Below, in pieces: positions 1 through 9,187 of a stretch of 46,522 nucleotides of DNA. Both the position numbers and the translations under genes were made by a program. This stretch comes from Thermodiscus sp. (GTDB taxonomy: Archaea > Thermoproteota > Thermoprotei_A > Sulfolobales > Acidilobaceae), in NCBI GenBank assembly GCA_015523485.1, contig WAKH01000077.1, positions 1 through 46,522 of the forward strand, read 5' to 3'. Below the pieces are notes generated by a model. That model made no database searches. It was given only the letters and a program-made list of their open reading frames with translations, and was not told where the DNA came from. Each line of letters starts with the position of its first letter. Position 1 is the stretch's first letter.

Positions 1-108
1 ATAATCGTCAAAGGAGCAATAATAGAGACAACTGAAGGTAAAGCGATAGTGACCTCGAGGCCGGGACAGGACGGAGTTGTTAACGCGGTTTTAATTAAAG
101 AAAAATAA
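1..108 (+). CDS. rps8e: 30S ribosomal protein S8e, C-terminal fragment (5' truncated by window)
   Basis: Open frame from base 1 encodes [35 protein letters not shown], typical S8e C-terminus. Confidence 0.85.
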   Translation: MIVKGAIIETTEGKAIVTSRPGQDGVVNAVLIKEK

Positions 109-117
109 TTTTAATCG

Positions 118-432
118 GTGGATTCTCCTTTGAGCAGGGAGTATAAAGGGGAACGAATAGCAATCTACCCTTCCTATCTAGACAAGAAGCTACCGCGAAG
201 GCTCGGCAGAAAAGTACCTATCGATGTAGCGGTTGAGAACCCTCGCATCGATGAGATCGTAAAGGCGGCCTCTGAGTTAGGACTTGACCCATATGTCGAG
301 GAGGATAAAACGCATCCTAGAACATGGTACAGGTACCATGGAAGAGTCACCGTTAGGAAAGCCGACAGTAAGATTAGGATCCTGAAAATGATCTCTCAAC
401 TGATTAAAGATAAGTATAGAAAGAAACACTAA
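118..432 (+). CDS. srp19: Signal recognition particle 19 kDa protein (SRP19)
   Basis: 104 aa; IYPSYLDKKLPRRLGRKVP...NPRIDEIVKAASELGLDPYVEEDKTHPRTWYRYHGRVTV; GTG start, next to S8e as in other crenarchaea. Confidence 0.9.
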   Translation: MDSPLSREYKGERIAIYPSYLDKKLPRRLGRKVPIDVAVENPRIDEIVKAASELGLDPYVEEDKTHPRTWYRYHGRVTVRKADSKIRILKMISQLIKDKYRKKH

Positions 433-532
433 CTTCATCCCCTTATAAGAGATTCTTAGGTATACCTCGGTTATTCCGTCAAATATTGTCCCAGCCACTC
501 GAATATAAGGTGAGGCCCCCCACCGCCTCTAA

Positions 533-922
533 TTGGTGTGGTGGTTGGAAGGTAGACTACTACTGGGCAAAGTGGTAACTAAGACCAAGTCCGGATATGT
601 GATAGTAAAGATACATGACCCTAACATGAGGATCAAGATCGGTAGCAAGGTAGCAGACAGCTCGGGTAGCGAGGTTGGGATAGTCGCGGACATTATTGGC
701 AACGTGGAGAAACCCTATGCAGTAGTAAAATGGCGCAGTAACATTTCACCACGTGACGATGAACAACTGTTCGTTATAATTGTTAGGAGGCGGAGGGGGG
801 CTAGGCGGAGAGGTGGCAAGAAGCGTGTCAGCGGTGGAAGGAGGCCAAGGCGTGGTAGATTGTCCTCCCGAAGAAATCGTGGTCACACCGGAAGGTCTAA
901 GGGTATGTCTAGTAGACGGTAG
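533..922 (+). CDS. gar1: H/ACA RNP component Gar1-like protein with Arg/Gly-rich C-terminal tail
   Basis: GKVVTKTKSGYVIVKIHDPNMRIKIGSKVADSSGSEVGIVADIIGNVEKPYAVVKW is a Gar1 beta-barrel pattern; tail RRRRGARRRGGKKRVSGGRRPRRGR...; immediately upstream of tfb. True start may lie a few codons downstream. Confidence 0.85.
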   Translation: MVWWLEGRLLLGKVVTKTKSGYVIVKIHDPNMRIKIGSKVADSSGSEVGIVADIIGNVEKPYAVVKWRSNISPRDDEQLFVIIVRRRRGARRRGGKKRVSGGRRPRRGRLSSRRNRGHTGRSKGMSSRR

Positions 923-1832
923 AGTACTAGGTAGTGTATCCTTCGATGACAGGCCCGAGTGGAGGCGTTTCCCTAAGAAGGGCGAATCCAAAGGCTTAGA
1001 AAGGGGATCTAGGCCTCTAACATTCTCATTCCACAACGGCGGTGTGGGTGCAGAATTAAAGATAACAAGGAGAAGGGGGCTCACAAGGAGTTCTATCCGA
1101 TTAAAAAACATGAAGAGAGGAGTCTATAGAATCACGGCGACTAGGAAAGAGCGCGCCCTGATAGAAACCTTTACCCTCATGCACAGGATCCTCAAAAGCT
1201 TGGATGTACCCAAGTCGAATGCAGTCGCCGAAGTAGCGGGAAAAATAATAAAGAAGTACCTAGAGGAGAGAAGAGCTGAGGGTAAACGAGCCAACAAGAC
1301 GACTATAATTAACTCTAAAGAGAAACTTGCAGTAGTCATCGCAGCTATACGAAAGGCTCTCATAATTCACAACCTCCCTATAGGAGAGAGTGAATTATAT
1401 GAAGCGGCAGCGAATGAAGCGCCAGAAGCAAGGACGCAAGAATTCAGGAATTACGTGTGGAAGATAATGAAGAGGATGAGCGACTACGGAGTCGTACCAG
1501 CTTACCACATGTATGGTAGACCAACCGCGAGAAGCCGGTTGATGAGGGTTGACAGATATGTTGTGAGACTTCTATCTACGCTTGATTTACCGTTAACTCT
1601 CAGAACACCTGCACTGCGTTTCCTCGAGACCGCTATGAAGTCTGGAAAGAGTTTATGGGGTAGGAAACCGGAAGCTATCGCCGCGGCTGTAGTATACCTA
1701 GTGGCTAGGCTTCATGGGTATGAAAATATAACCCAGAAAACTGTCGCGAGCGTCTACAAGCTTAGCGAGGCAAACGTTAGGAAGACCTTCAGGTACCTGC
1801 TAGAGGATATGGTTATGATAGTGGGCGTTTAG
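813..1832 (+). CDS. tfb: Transcription initiation factor IIB (TFB), degenerate N-terminal zinc ribbon; ORF opens at 780, start codon uncertain
   Basis: Two cyclin-like repeats (RITATRKERALIETFTLMHRILKSLDVP..., VRLLSTLDLPLTLRTPALRFLETA...GRKPEAIAAAVVYLVARLHG...TVASVYKLSEANVRKTFRYLLE); N-terminus retains PEW motif. Confidence 0.9.
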   Translation: MARSVSAVEGGQGVVDCPPEEIVVTPEGLRVCLVDGRVLGSVSFDDRPEWRRFPKKGESKGLERGSRPLTFSFHNGGVGAELKITRRRGLTRSSIRLKNMKRGVYRITATRKERALIETFTLMHRILKSLDVPKSNAVAEVAGKIIKKYLEERRAEGKRANKTTIINSKEKLAVVIAAIRKALIIHNLPIGESELYEAAANEAPEARTQEFRNYVWKIMKRMSDYGVVPAYHMYGRPTARSRLMRVDRYVVRLLSTLDLPLTLRTPALRFLETAMKSGKSLWGRKPEAIAAAVVYLVARLHGYENITQKTVASVYKLSEANVRKTFRYLLEDMVMIVGV

Positions 1833-1973
1833 TGGAGCTAGATGTTAATAATTATTTAAAAAGATAAGGCAAGACCCTAATCTGACATGTATCGGATAGA
1901 TATATAGGGTGTCACTTCCCATATCTATCAATACGGCCTACCCCAGGTTACAATGACTATAGGCTAGCGGCAG

Positions 1974-2390
1974 GTGTGGATTAGAGTGGCAGGAATCAGT
2001 GAACTAGAGAAGAAAGCGTTGGAAATAATTGAGACAAAAGAGGGCGGTGTCCTCCAAAGCGACCTGTGGAAGATGCTAGGCCTAGACAGTAGAGAAGGCT
2101 CGAGGCTTGTCCTCAGACTGGTAAAGAAGGGCCTAGTGAAACGCGAACAAGTATCAGTAAATGGACGTAGAACCTACAAGCTAACTCCCGCGAAAATGGC
2201 TGCTGAACCAGTTACGGTCAAAATCAATATCGCCAGTATTCTAGACATCCCATGCACGACATGTCCTCAAATCTCGGAGTGTGGGCCTAAGAACTTCTAC
2301 GATCCCGCTACATGCCCTCTCCTCGAAGCGTGGATAGCGAGGAAGCTGAGAGGAGACAGGAAGGTTATAAGGAGGCCAGCAAGAATCTAA
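1974..2390 (+). CDS. TFE-beta-like (RPC34/RPC39 homolog) winged-helix protein with C-terminal Fe-S cysteine motif
   Basis: wHTH (ALEIIETKEGGVLQSDLWKMLGLDSREGSRLVLRLVKKGLVKRE) followed by CTTCPQISECGPKNFYDPATCPLLEAW, the 4-Cys pattern of archaeal TFE-beta. Confidence 0.75.
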   Translation: MWIRVAGISELEKKALEIIETKEGGVLQSDLWKMLGLDSREGSRLVLRLVKKGLVKREQVSVNGRRTYKLTPAKMAAEPVTVKINIASILDIPCTTCPQISECGPKNFYDPATCPLLEAWIARKLRGDRKVIRRPARI

Positions 2391-3564
2391 TCACCTCCTT
2401 ATAGTCGGCGCTTGTCCTTATACTTGTCGGTGAATAGTGACTTCTACAAGCCCTATGTCCAGCGTCCTCAAGAGTGGATAGAAGCGCCTCTATGCGAGGC
2501 ATGCTAGTTCTCGCGAATGACGCTGCTTGCTCTACACGTAGATGTAGGCCATACTCTTCTAACTCAGCCTCGCACTTAATTGTATTAAGGAGATCCATTA
2601 TCCGTGTCTGTGTATTGAGGTATTCTCTCACTGATGTTTCATCGATTAGTTTAACGATAAAGTTAACATCGTTAAGATTCGACGTCCATAATGGACCGAT
2701 CGGTACTGGTGACTCGTACCCCGTGCATGATGGAGGGTCCCGTATAAGGTAGGTTCTCTTCTCGCTGGGACAGTAATATGCATATCCAAGGGACTCCTCT
2801 AGCATCCTATCCGCCCTTCTCGCCCCCCTCATGATTTGAACATATATTCTAATGTAATGGTCCGCGTAGTAGGAGAGTAGAGGGTAAATGGCCTTGTCAT
2901 GGGATGCAGCTATCCTAGCGATGTAACCCAGTAGTACTCTTATGCCTATCTCTTTGGACTCTGGGGTTTTCCTAATCGATACACCATACTTTCTTAAGGC
3001 AGCTCGGTGCTTTGAACCCTCTAACACAGCTAAATCTGTCGCTGTAACAGCTAGTAGCCCCTTATTTCCTATCACCGATATTGCAGCGTCTAGGTATGGT
3101 GCTGGCGAGCCGAAAGGGTCGATGTCAACTACCAGAGGGGGGCGGTCAAGAATCCAACGGGTTGCAAATAGTAGCTCGCGGGCATCCTTATGGTAGACTG
3201 CCACTACTTCATCTAACCCGTTAAGCCTTACGTTGTCCCTTGCAAAGGATACTGCACATTCATCGATATCGCCAGCCACTAGTTTAAGATCGCCATTTAC
3301 TTCTATCGCGTACCGTATAGGTCTAACTCCAGTAGCGGTTAGTGGTTCTGCGACGTAGAAGTCTTTGACAGGTGCTAGATGTTCTCTATAAACACTTAGG
3401 GCGACCACGCTGAGATCTCTATTAAACTCCATTCTAGGATTGTAGAATACTTCTAGCCAGGCGGGTTCAATTCCGTGGGGTGCAATAGCCTGAGCCGGAT
3501 CCGGTATGTAGAGTAGGGCTTTACCTTCCTTGATTACTGCCCTTGCCACACAGTTTCGCGGCAA
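2365..3564 (-). CDS. trm1: tRNA (guanine(26)-N(2))-dimethyltransferase
   Basis: AEPLTATGVRPIRYAIEV, VDIDPFGSPAPYLDAAISV, LLAVTATDLAVLEGS motifs; N-terminal start may be internal because of overlap with the next gene. Confidence 0.92.
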   Translation of the reverse strand: MPRNCVARAVIKEGKALLYIPDPAQAIAPHGIEPAWLEVFYNPRMEFNRDLSVVALSVYREHLAPVKDFYVAEPLTATGVRPIRYAIEVNGDLKLVAGDIDECAVSFARDNVRLNGLDEVVAVYHKDARELLFATRWILDRPPLVVDIDPFGSPAPYLDAAISVIGNKGLLAVTATDLAVLEGSKHRAALRKYGVSIRKTPESKEIGIRVLLGYIARIAASHDKAIYPLLSYYADHYIRIYVQIMRGARRADRMLEESLGYAYYCPSEKRTYLIRDPPSCTGYESPVPIGPLWTSNLNDVNFIVKLIDETSVREYLNTQTRIMDLLNTIKCEAELEEYGLHLRVEQAASFARTSMPRIEALLSTLEDAGHRACRSHYSPTSIRTSADYKEVIRFLLASL

Positions 3565-4087
3565 TTTCTCCAGCCTCTTCTAGCAGTCTTTCTCGGTTCT
3601 CTAGTGTCACCTCGATTATCTGTGAGGATTGCTCAATTATACGGTATATGTAGGGGTCCCTTGACCTGAGGCGGCGGTGGATAACGCCTATTGTAGGCTT
3701 GTTTAACTTTAGGACGGCTATTATTGCACTTCTCAGCTGTGGTACCAGTAATTCCATAGGTCCAATTTCATCAATAACAATAACGTCGGCATCCCCTTTC
3801 GCCTTTTCCAGTGCACCGACTCCTATCCTGAGAACGTCACTCGTAACTATACCGTACTTACCTAGTCTAGGTCCCGGATATCCAACCTTAGCAAGCCAAC
3901 CTTCTTCTCCGCTCATGATATCCACAATCTTGAAGCCGATCCTTTTTCCATCACTGCCCCTCACTTCTGGGGCTATGATGCCGCCTACCCGGCAACCCAT
4001 ATCTTCTATCAGTTCCTTAACTCTCCTTACAATAGTACTTTTACCTACTCCAGGTCTTCCAGTGTAGAATATCTTAGCCGGGGTCAC
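3521..4087 (-). CDS. Nucleoside-triphosphatase THEP1 family
   Basis: P-loop FYTGRPGVGKST, VGGIIAPEVR, VIVIDEIGPMELL. Confidence 0.9.
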   Translation of the reverse strand: MTPAKIFYTGRPGVGKSTIVRRVKELIEDMGCRVGGIIAPEVRGSDGKRIGFKIVDIMSGEEGWLAKVGYPGPRLGKYGIVTSDVLRIGVGALEKAKGDADVIVIDEIGPMELLVPQLRSAIIAVLKLNKPTIGVIHRRLRSRDPYIYRIIEQSSQIIEVTLENRERLLEEAGEIAAKLCGKGSNQGR

Positions 4088-4093
4088 CCTTAA

Positions 4094-5080
4094 TCACTCA
4101 TTTCTACTTTCTTCTTTTCTCCTTTGAATTAATGCCTTTATTAGATCGCTTAAGTTATCGATTACTATCGCCCTCACGCCCTCTTTCTCAAGCTCTCGAG
4201 CGATTTTCCTGTCTTCGACTATGACACCCTTGTCTTTTATGTCAAGTGTCCTGGCCATCTTCTCCATGTATATGGACTTCTCGTAGAGAGTACGCTTGCT
4301 TTCTCTGGGATGCTGTACTGTAAATACGATCCTGGTTTCTTCTATCGACCCACCTATGTCTAACACAGTCTTCTTTGCGTGGACTATCTTGAATCCTATC
4401 GCTTTCAGATCTGCTGCAGCCTTCTCCTCTAGGCGTGAATCAAATGGTTTTACTGTCCTTGGTTCGGGCAGGTTGCTTGTGTCGAATATATCGCATGGGA
4501 CGACTATGTCTTCTCCTAGCAGGTTTATCAGCTTCTCGGCTCTCTCGATTGTTGGATCGAGTCTTCCTCTCTCATACTCGTATACTGCTTTACGACTTGT
4601 CTTGAGGACCATAGCGAGATCTCCTAGACTCAGACCCTTCTCTAGCCTTCTCTCGCGGAGCTTGGCTGGATCAACCCGTACCTTGTATCCATCTCGTGAT
4701 TCGAAAATGTATACGGGTTCCCTGCCACTCAGTATGCCCTCGAGCGTTTCTGGAGATACGACTTTTATGCCATACTTCTCATAGGCGACACCTTCAAATA
4801 GCTCTTCTCCACCTCGCCTCTTTGCAACTATAACTGGGGATATGTTCATAGAGGATGCCAGGGCGAGTAACTCTTGTACTTCACTCTTGGGTATATCATC
4901 TAGGTCGCTTGCTACTTTGACGAGAATCCTCCGCCCATCGCGTAGTCTCACGGCTAGATCTATGCTTCTCCTCTCTATCCTCCTCGGGTACTCTAGTACA
5001 GCTATTTCACTGGCGTACCTGTATAGTATTGCTAGTGTCTTGTAGAGCACCTCCTTTGCGTCTAACTCCATTACCGGCAT
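4094..5080 (-). CDS. XRE-type HTH transcriptional regulator (archaeal, nuclease-fold-like N-terminus)
   Basis: HTH region LRERRLEKGLSLGDLAMVLKTSRKAVYEYERGRLDPTIERAEKLINLLGED flanked by two alpha/beta segments. Confidence 0.8.
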   Translation of the reverse strand: MPVMELDAKEVLYKTLAILYRYASEIAVLEYPRRIERRSIDLAVRLRDGRRILVKVASDLDDIPKSEVQELLALASSMNISPVIVAKRRGGEELFEGVAYEKYGIKVVSPETLEGILSGREPVYIFESRDGYKVRVDPAKLRERRLEKGLSLGDLAMVLKTSRKAVYEYERGRLDPTIERAEKLINLLGEDIVVPCDIFDTSNLPEPRTVKPFDSRLEEKAAADLKAIGFKIVHAKKTVLDIGGSIEETRIVFTVQHPRESKRTLYEKSIYMEKMARTLDIKDKGVIVEDRKIARELEKEGVRAIVIDNLSDLIKALIQRRKEESRNE

Positions 5081-5135
5081 GACCCCATGAATGATATAGT
5101 TCGATGAAGAGAGTTAATAGAATTAGGGGTGTAGT

Positions 5136-6023
5136 ATGAAGCTCCCCACAGTTGAAGAGTACGTGGAAATAATACAGAGCTTCATAGAAATATCAAAGAC
5201 AGAAAAAGAGTCTCGTAAGCTCAACCTGCCATTTAACTCCATTAGGATTGGAAATGTGATTTTCCTGAAAAGTACGTCCACAGAGAGGATAACAGTTATC
5301 GGTGATCTTCACGGAGACTACCTAACGCTCCATAACATATTATCAAAATTCAGGTCATCTGATTTAATCGTCTTCCTCGGCGATTATGTTGATAGGGGTC
5401 CCTGGAAGGATCAAATATTAACAGTATACACGCTTCTCAAGTCCAAGCTTGATGGAATGCCTATAGTCATGCTAAGAGGTAATCATGAAGCACCGACAGG
5501 CTTGGAGCCAGCGGGTCAAGACTTTCCCTATGCTATCCTCGAATACTACGGAGACGATGCGGGTGTACTAATAGACTTACACAAACGGTTATGGGATTCA
5601 CTCCCTCATGCACTCGTTATTGAAGGAGTTGCATTACTGTTACATGGAGGGCCTCCAACGATTAAACTGGACTCGCCTACAAATGAGTACTTAGGCGGAG
5701 TAGTTGAAAGCAGAGATGTGCTAGAAGAAATTCTTTGGAATGATCCAATCGAAGACGATGTTATAAGAAAACCTAACCCACGTGGGGCTGGAAGCCTATG
5801 GGGTAGACCAGTGACCGAGATAGCACTCGGAAAAATCAATGGGAAGCTAATAATTAGAGGCCACCAGCCAGCACTCAAGGGTTATTCATGGAGCCATAAG
5901 GGAAGAGTACTCACCCTGTTCTCTTCCAAAATCCCTGTGTATGGTTTGGATAACGCTGGCGTCCTGTCTTGTGGTGTCGATGAGATAAGTCCTGAATGTG
6001 GGGATTGCATAGACTTTGTCTAA
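5136..6023 (+). CDS. Ser/Thr protein phosphatase (PPP family, archaeal PP1-like)
   Basis: GDLHGDYLTLHNIL, FLGDYVDRGPW, MLRGNHEAP, LLHGGPP, IIRGHQPALKGY metallophosphatase motifs. Confidence 0.9.
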   Translation: MKLPTVEEYVEIIQSFIEISKTEKESRKLNLPFNSIRIGNVIFLKSTSTERITVIGDLHGDYLTLHNILSKFRSSDLIVFLGDYVDRGPWKDQILTVYTLLKSKLDGMPIVMLRGNHEAPTGLEPAGQDFPYAILEYYGDDAGVLIDLHKRLWDSLPHALVIEGVALLLHGGPPTIKLDSPTNEYLGGVVESRDVLEEILWNDPIEDDVIRKPNPRGAGSLWGRPVTEIALGKINGKLIIRGHQPALKGYSWSHKGRVLTLFSSKIPVYGLDNAGVLSCGVDEISPECGDCIDFV

Positions 6024-6038
6024 CTGTTCTTTAACAGT

Positions 6039-6701
6039 TCAGTCAAGTATTGCGCTGGATAAGACCAGGGCAAATCCTAGGAAAGAGGCTCCACCCAACC
6101 ATATTGACGTCAATGAGTCTATTGGAGGATGCGCTCCCGAAAAGGCTGTTATGAGGGGATCAATAGTTACCCTCAGATATGGTATCGAGAGGACGAGTAC
6201 GACGAACGCGACCGATCCAGTTCTAGCTTCTCCGAAACTTAGTGAGGCTGAGACGAATGCAGACACCGATGCTAAGAATAGACTCACTCCACCAGCCCAG
6301 AGTAACATGGGTGTCCAGGCAACGACCAATCCAATAGTAAATACTTTAACTATGATACTAAATAACATTAATTGACTGAACAAGAATATGTAAGAATACG
6401 TACTCTTAGCAAGGATCAAGATCCAACTCTCCACTGGCGACGACCTTAAACCATCTAGTGTACCACTCAGGGCTTCACGAATAAATCCGGCGAATGACTC
6501 AAACAGGGCTAAGAACAATGCAAAGGCGATCATTGTCCCAGCAAGAACCTCCCCCGGATACTGCGAATACGAGGCAGCCGCTGAGGCGAGAATACCAGCC
6601 GCTAAGGTAAACCCTATCTTGACATAGAAGTCTACTCTCTCCCTGACTTCAACTTTTAAATCTTTATAAATTAAGGCTAAAAGTAAACTTAGCGTTTTCA
6701 C
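6039..6701 (-). CDS. ccmB: CcmB-like heme/ABC exporter permease subunit
   Basis: Multi-TM protein, LIYKDLKVEVRERVDFYVKIGFTLAAGIL start typical of CcmB; overlaps the CcmA-like ATPase gene; adjacent to ccmC/ccmE. Confidence 0.8.
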   Translation of the reverse strand: MKTLSLLLALIYKDLKVEVRERVDFYVKIGFTLAAGILASAAASYSQYPGEVLAGTMIAFALFLALFESFAGFIREALSGTLDGLRSSPVESWILILAKSTYSYIFLFSQLMLFSIIVKVFTIGLVVAWTPMLLWAGGVSLFLASVSAFVSASLSFGEARTGSVAFVVLVLSIPYLRVTIDPLITAFSGAHPPIDSLTSIWLGGASFLGFALVLSSAILD

Positions 6702-7360
6702 CTCAAACGTCCCCCTTCTAGTTTCAAAACGCGGACATCCTTTAATGGGCCGATATCAGTCTCTTTAGGAGCAGTCGCTATAACTACACCTCCCCTACTT
6801 GTGTGCATATCGAGGACCGTTATCAAATCACTGACACCTGTATCGTCGAGGCCGGTAAATGGCTCGTCTAAAAGCAATACGCTCGGCTTGTGAATTAAGG
6901 CTCTCGCTATGTCAACCCTCCTCCTCCATCCAAAACTTAGTGAGGCCACTTTCTCGTTTATCTTGGCCTTGAGTTTCAGGATTTCAACTATCTCATCGTT
7001 CTCAGGAGAATAATCGTTGACTCCAAAGAGCTTCGCGTAAAACAATAGGTTTTCCTCCACAGTCAGTGGACTATACACTAAACTCGTATGGAGAACCACT
7101 CCCATCAGACTCTTCGCCTCAGGATAATATGGCTCGATACCAAGTATGCTGACTTTCCCTTTACTCGGCCGAATCAAGCCTGCTATTATCTTGATCAGCG
7201 TTGTTTTACCAGAACCGTTTGCACCAAGAATGAAAACCTTCTCCGACTCTGGTACAGATAAATCTATTCCCTTTAACACCCAGTCTCCATGTTCCTCGTA
7301 CTTTTTCCAGACATCAACTACTTCTACCATTGATTTATCCAAATATGGCACCATAGTCAT
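6698..7360 (-). CDS. ccmA: CcmA-like heme ABC transporter ATPase
   Basis: Walker A LGANGSGKTTLIKII, signature LSFGWRRRVDIARAL, Walker B VLLLDEPFTGLD; operon with CcmB. Confidence 0.85.
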   Translation of the reverse strand: MTMVPYLDKSMVEVVDVWKKYEEHGDWVLKGIDLSVPESEKVFILGANGSGKTTLIKIIAGLIRPSKGKVSILGIEPYYPEAKSLMGVVLHTSLVYSPLTVEENLLFYAKLFGVNDYSPENDEIVEILKLKAKINEKVASLSFGWRRRVDIARALIHKPSVLLLDEPFTGLDDTGVSDLITVLDMHTSRGGVVIATAPKETDIGPLKDVRVLKLEGGRLR

Positions 7361-7389
7361 ACAACCATGAAGATACCAATAATTAATCT

Positions 7390-8436
7390 ATGACTGTCAA
7401 TGTGTTAATACGAGGGTGTATAGCATTGACAAGTACACGAAAGCTTGAGTATATAGTTTCAGTTATCGCCCTTATGGACGTATTAACTGCGGTCATAGCA
7501 GTTCTCAAGGCCCCATTTCCTTTGAAGGTAGACCTAGGTGCCCCCACGGCATATATATCAATATACGTTCATGTCCCCCTTGCGTGGGCTTCATACCTAC
7601 TCTTCGCCATCGCCATGATAGGTGGTATACTATATCTCGTAAAGGGCAAGGATGTATATGAAAAGGTAACAGTTTATGCAACCCTACTCGGAATAATGTA
7701 TGGGTTCGGAACAATAGTAACTGGAATGGCCTGGGCCAAGGAATCCTGGGGTGCTGCATGGAACTGGGACCCTAGAGAAACGGGAGTACTACTCCTGTTA
7801 CTAGCCTATTTGGGTTACTTCGCGATTAGAAACAGTATCAGGGACCCCGAAAAAAGGAAGACAATCTCCTCTGCTTATGCAATAGCAGCATTCATGGCCG
7901 TACCTATAAGCTTCATCTCGGCATACATAGGTGATAGCCTGCATCCAACCTCAAGCCAGGCTGGCAGCTTCTTTGGGCAACCCCAAGTTATGATGTACTT
8001 TATTCCAAGAGTTCTCTTAGCCACAGCAACAGCTATCGGCTTAGTTACATTACTAGTGAAGGGAGATGGAAAAGGCAGCGCTCCTAGAATCGCAGGAGGC
8101 CTGATTCTAATTCTGGGAATATTGACAACAATATACCTAGTGTCTCCATACATAACCTCCCATCCTGAAAGAGTACTTAACGCTACGCTAGCTGGAGACA
8201 AAATATCTTCCATTGTAACGCCTAAAGGAGTCATAAAGTTCAACCCACCAATCGATTCACCTGTTCAACCCGCATCCTACAAGGGAGAGCCCACAATAAT
8301 TGGCCATCTCGTAACTTTGAACGGGAATAGTCTAAACCTTGTGATACACTGGAGTGCCTCATTCGCATTGGTGACCTACTCGATAATTCTTGGAGTCGTA
8401 TTGACCTTCGTATATAGGCTTAGTCGAAATATATAG
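7390..8436 (+). CDS. ccmC: CcmC/CcsA-family heme handling protein with WWD motif
   Basis: WWD motif GMAWAKESWGAAWNWDPRETGVLLLLLAYLGYFAIR; upstream His in YVHVPLAWASYLLF; downstream His in SLHPTSSQ; 6 or more TM helices. Confidence 0.88.
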   Translation: MTVNVLIRGCIALTSTRKLEYIVSVIALMDVLTAVIAVLKAPFPLKVDLGAPTAYISIYVHVPLAWASYLLFAIAMIGGILYLVKGKDVYEKVTVYATLLGIMYGFGTIVTGMAWAKESWGAAWNWDPRETGVLLLLLAYLGYFAIRNSIRDPEKRKTISSAYAIAAFMAVPISFISAYIGDSLHPTSSQAGSFFGQPQVMMYFIPRVLLATATAIGLVTLLVKGDGKGSAPRIAGGLILILGILTTIYLVSPYITSHPERVLNATLAGDKISSIVTPKGVIKFNPPIDSPVQPASYKGEPTIIGHLVTLNGNSLNLVIHWSASFALVTYSIILGVVLTFVYRLSRNI

Positions 8437-8514
8437 ACTAATGACTCACAACTATGTATTAAGGGGTCAAAAGGATATGTTTCCTATAATCCCAATCTTT
8501 AGAGGGGGAAGAAT

Positions 8515-9051
8515 ATGGAGACGAAACAACTAGGTTCAGTTAAACGAAGGAGGAATGTAATAGCAGCAGGAGTTATCTTCATAGTAGTAATATTAACTAT
8601 TGGATATATGAGTATCAGCCAGTCAAGCTACAAGAGCATTTCCGATCTAGCAGATGTTAACAAGAGAGTAAAGGTTACTGTCGAGGGGACCGTGGAACCA
8701 GTTCTAAAGGGCACATACACATTGATCGTGAATGGAAAAGAATACTATGTTGAAGGACACGGAAGCTATGGAGTAGCAACAGATAGTTCTGGCAAAGTCT
8801 ATGCCGTCTTTATCCTGTCAGGAGATAATTTCGCGGTTCTCGCCCTCTATGACGTAGGCGAGAACACCAGTGCATATCAATTAGGCTCTGGTCTCGCAAG
8901 CAATGTTGTTGTCAGTGGTATATACGATCCAACGATTAAAGCGGTACTTTCAGGGCCCGGAGGGAGTGTTGAGCTACCCTACCTAGAAGTGAGTGCTATT
9001 CTCAAAGGATGCCATAGTAGTTATGAGCAGGGTGTTGGAACTAGAGGCTAA
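8515..9051 (+). CDS. ccmE: CcmE heme chaperone, CXXXY variant
   Basis: N-terminal TM anchor, OB-fold-like beta segments (VKVTVEGTVEPVLKGTYTLIVNGKEYYVEG), C-terminal AILKGCHSSYEQG = C-x3-Y at the place of the usual H-x3-Y heme ligand. Confidence 0.8.
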   Translation: METKQLGSVKRRRNVIAAGVIFIVVILTIGYMSISQSSYKSISDLADVNKRVKVTVEGTVEPVLKGTYTLIVNGKEYYVEGHGSYGVATDSSGKVYAVFILSGDNFAVLALYDVGENTSAYQLGSGLASNVVVSGIYDPTIKAVLSGPGGSVELPYLEVSAILKGCHSSYEQGVGTRG

Positions 9052-9187
9052 ACTGTATAATCTTATCCCCCCGTTCAGCTTTCTCAAATCCACTCCATAT
9101 ACCCATGCGAATATAGTTAAGCAAATAACTATCAGTATCCAATCTTCAAATATATGGATGTAAAAAGGGCCTCAATCACACGTATAT

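Noticed and set aside
746-1111. Antisense ORF opposite gar1/tfb
   Set aside because: Shadow ORF over strongly supported coding sequence on the other strand; low-complexity Pro/Ser composition.
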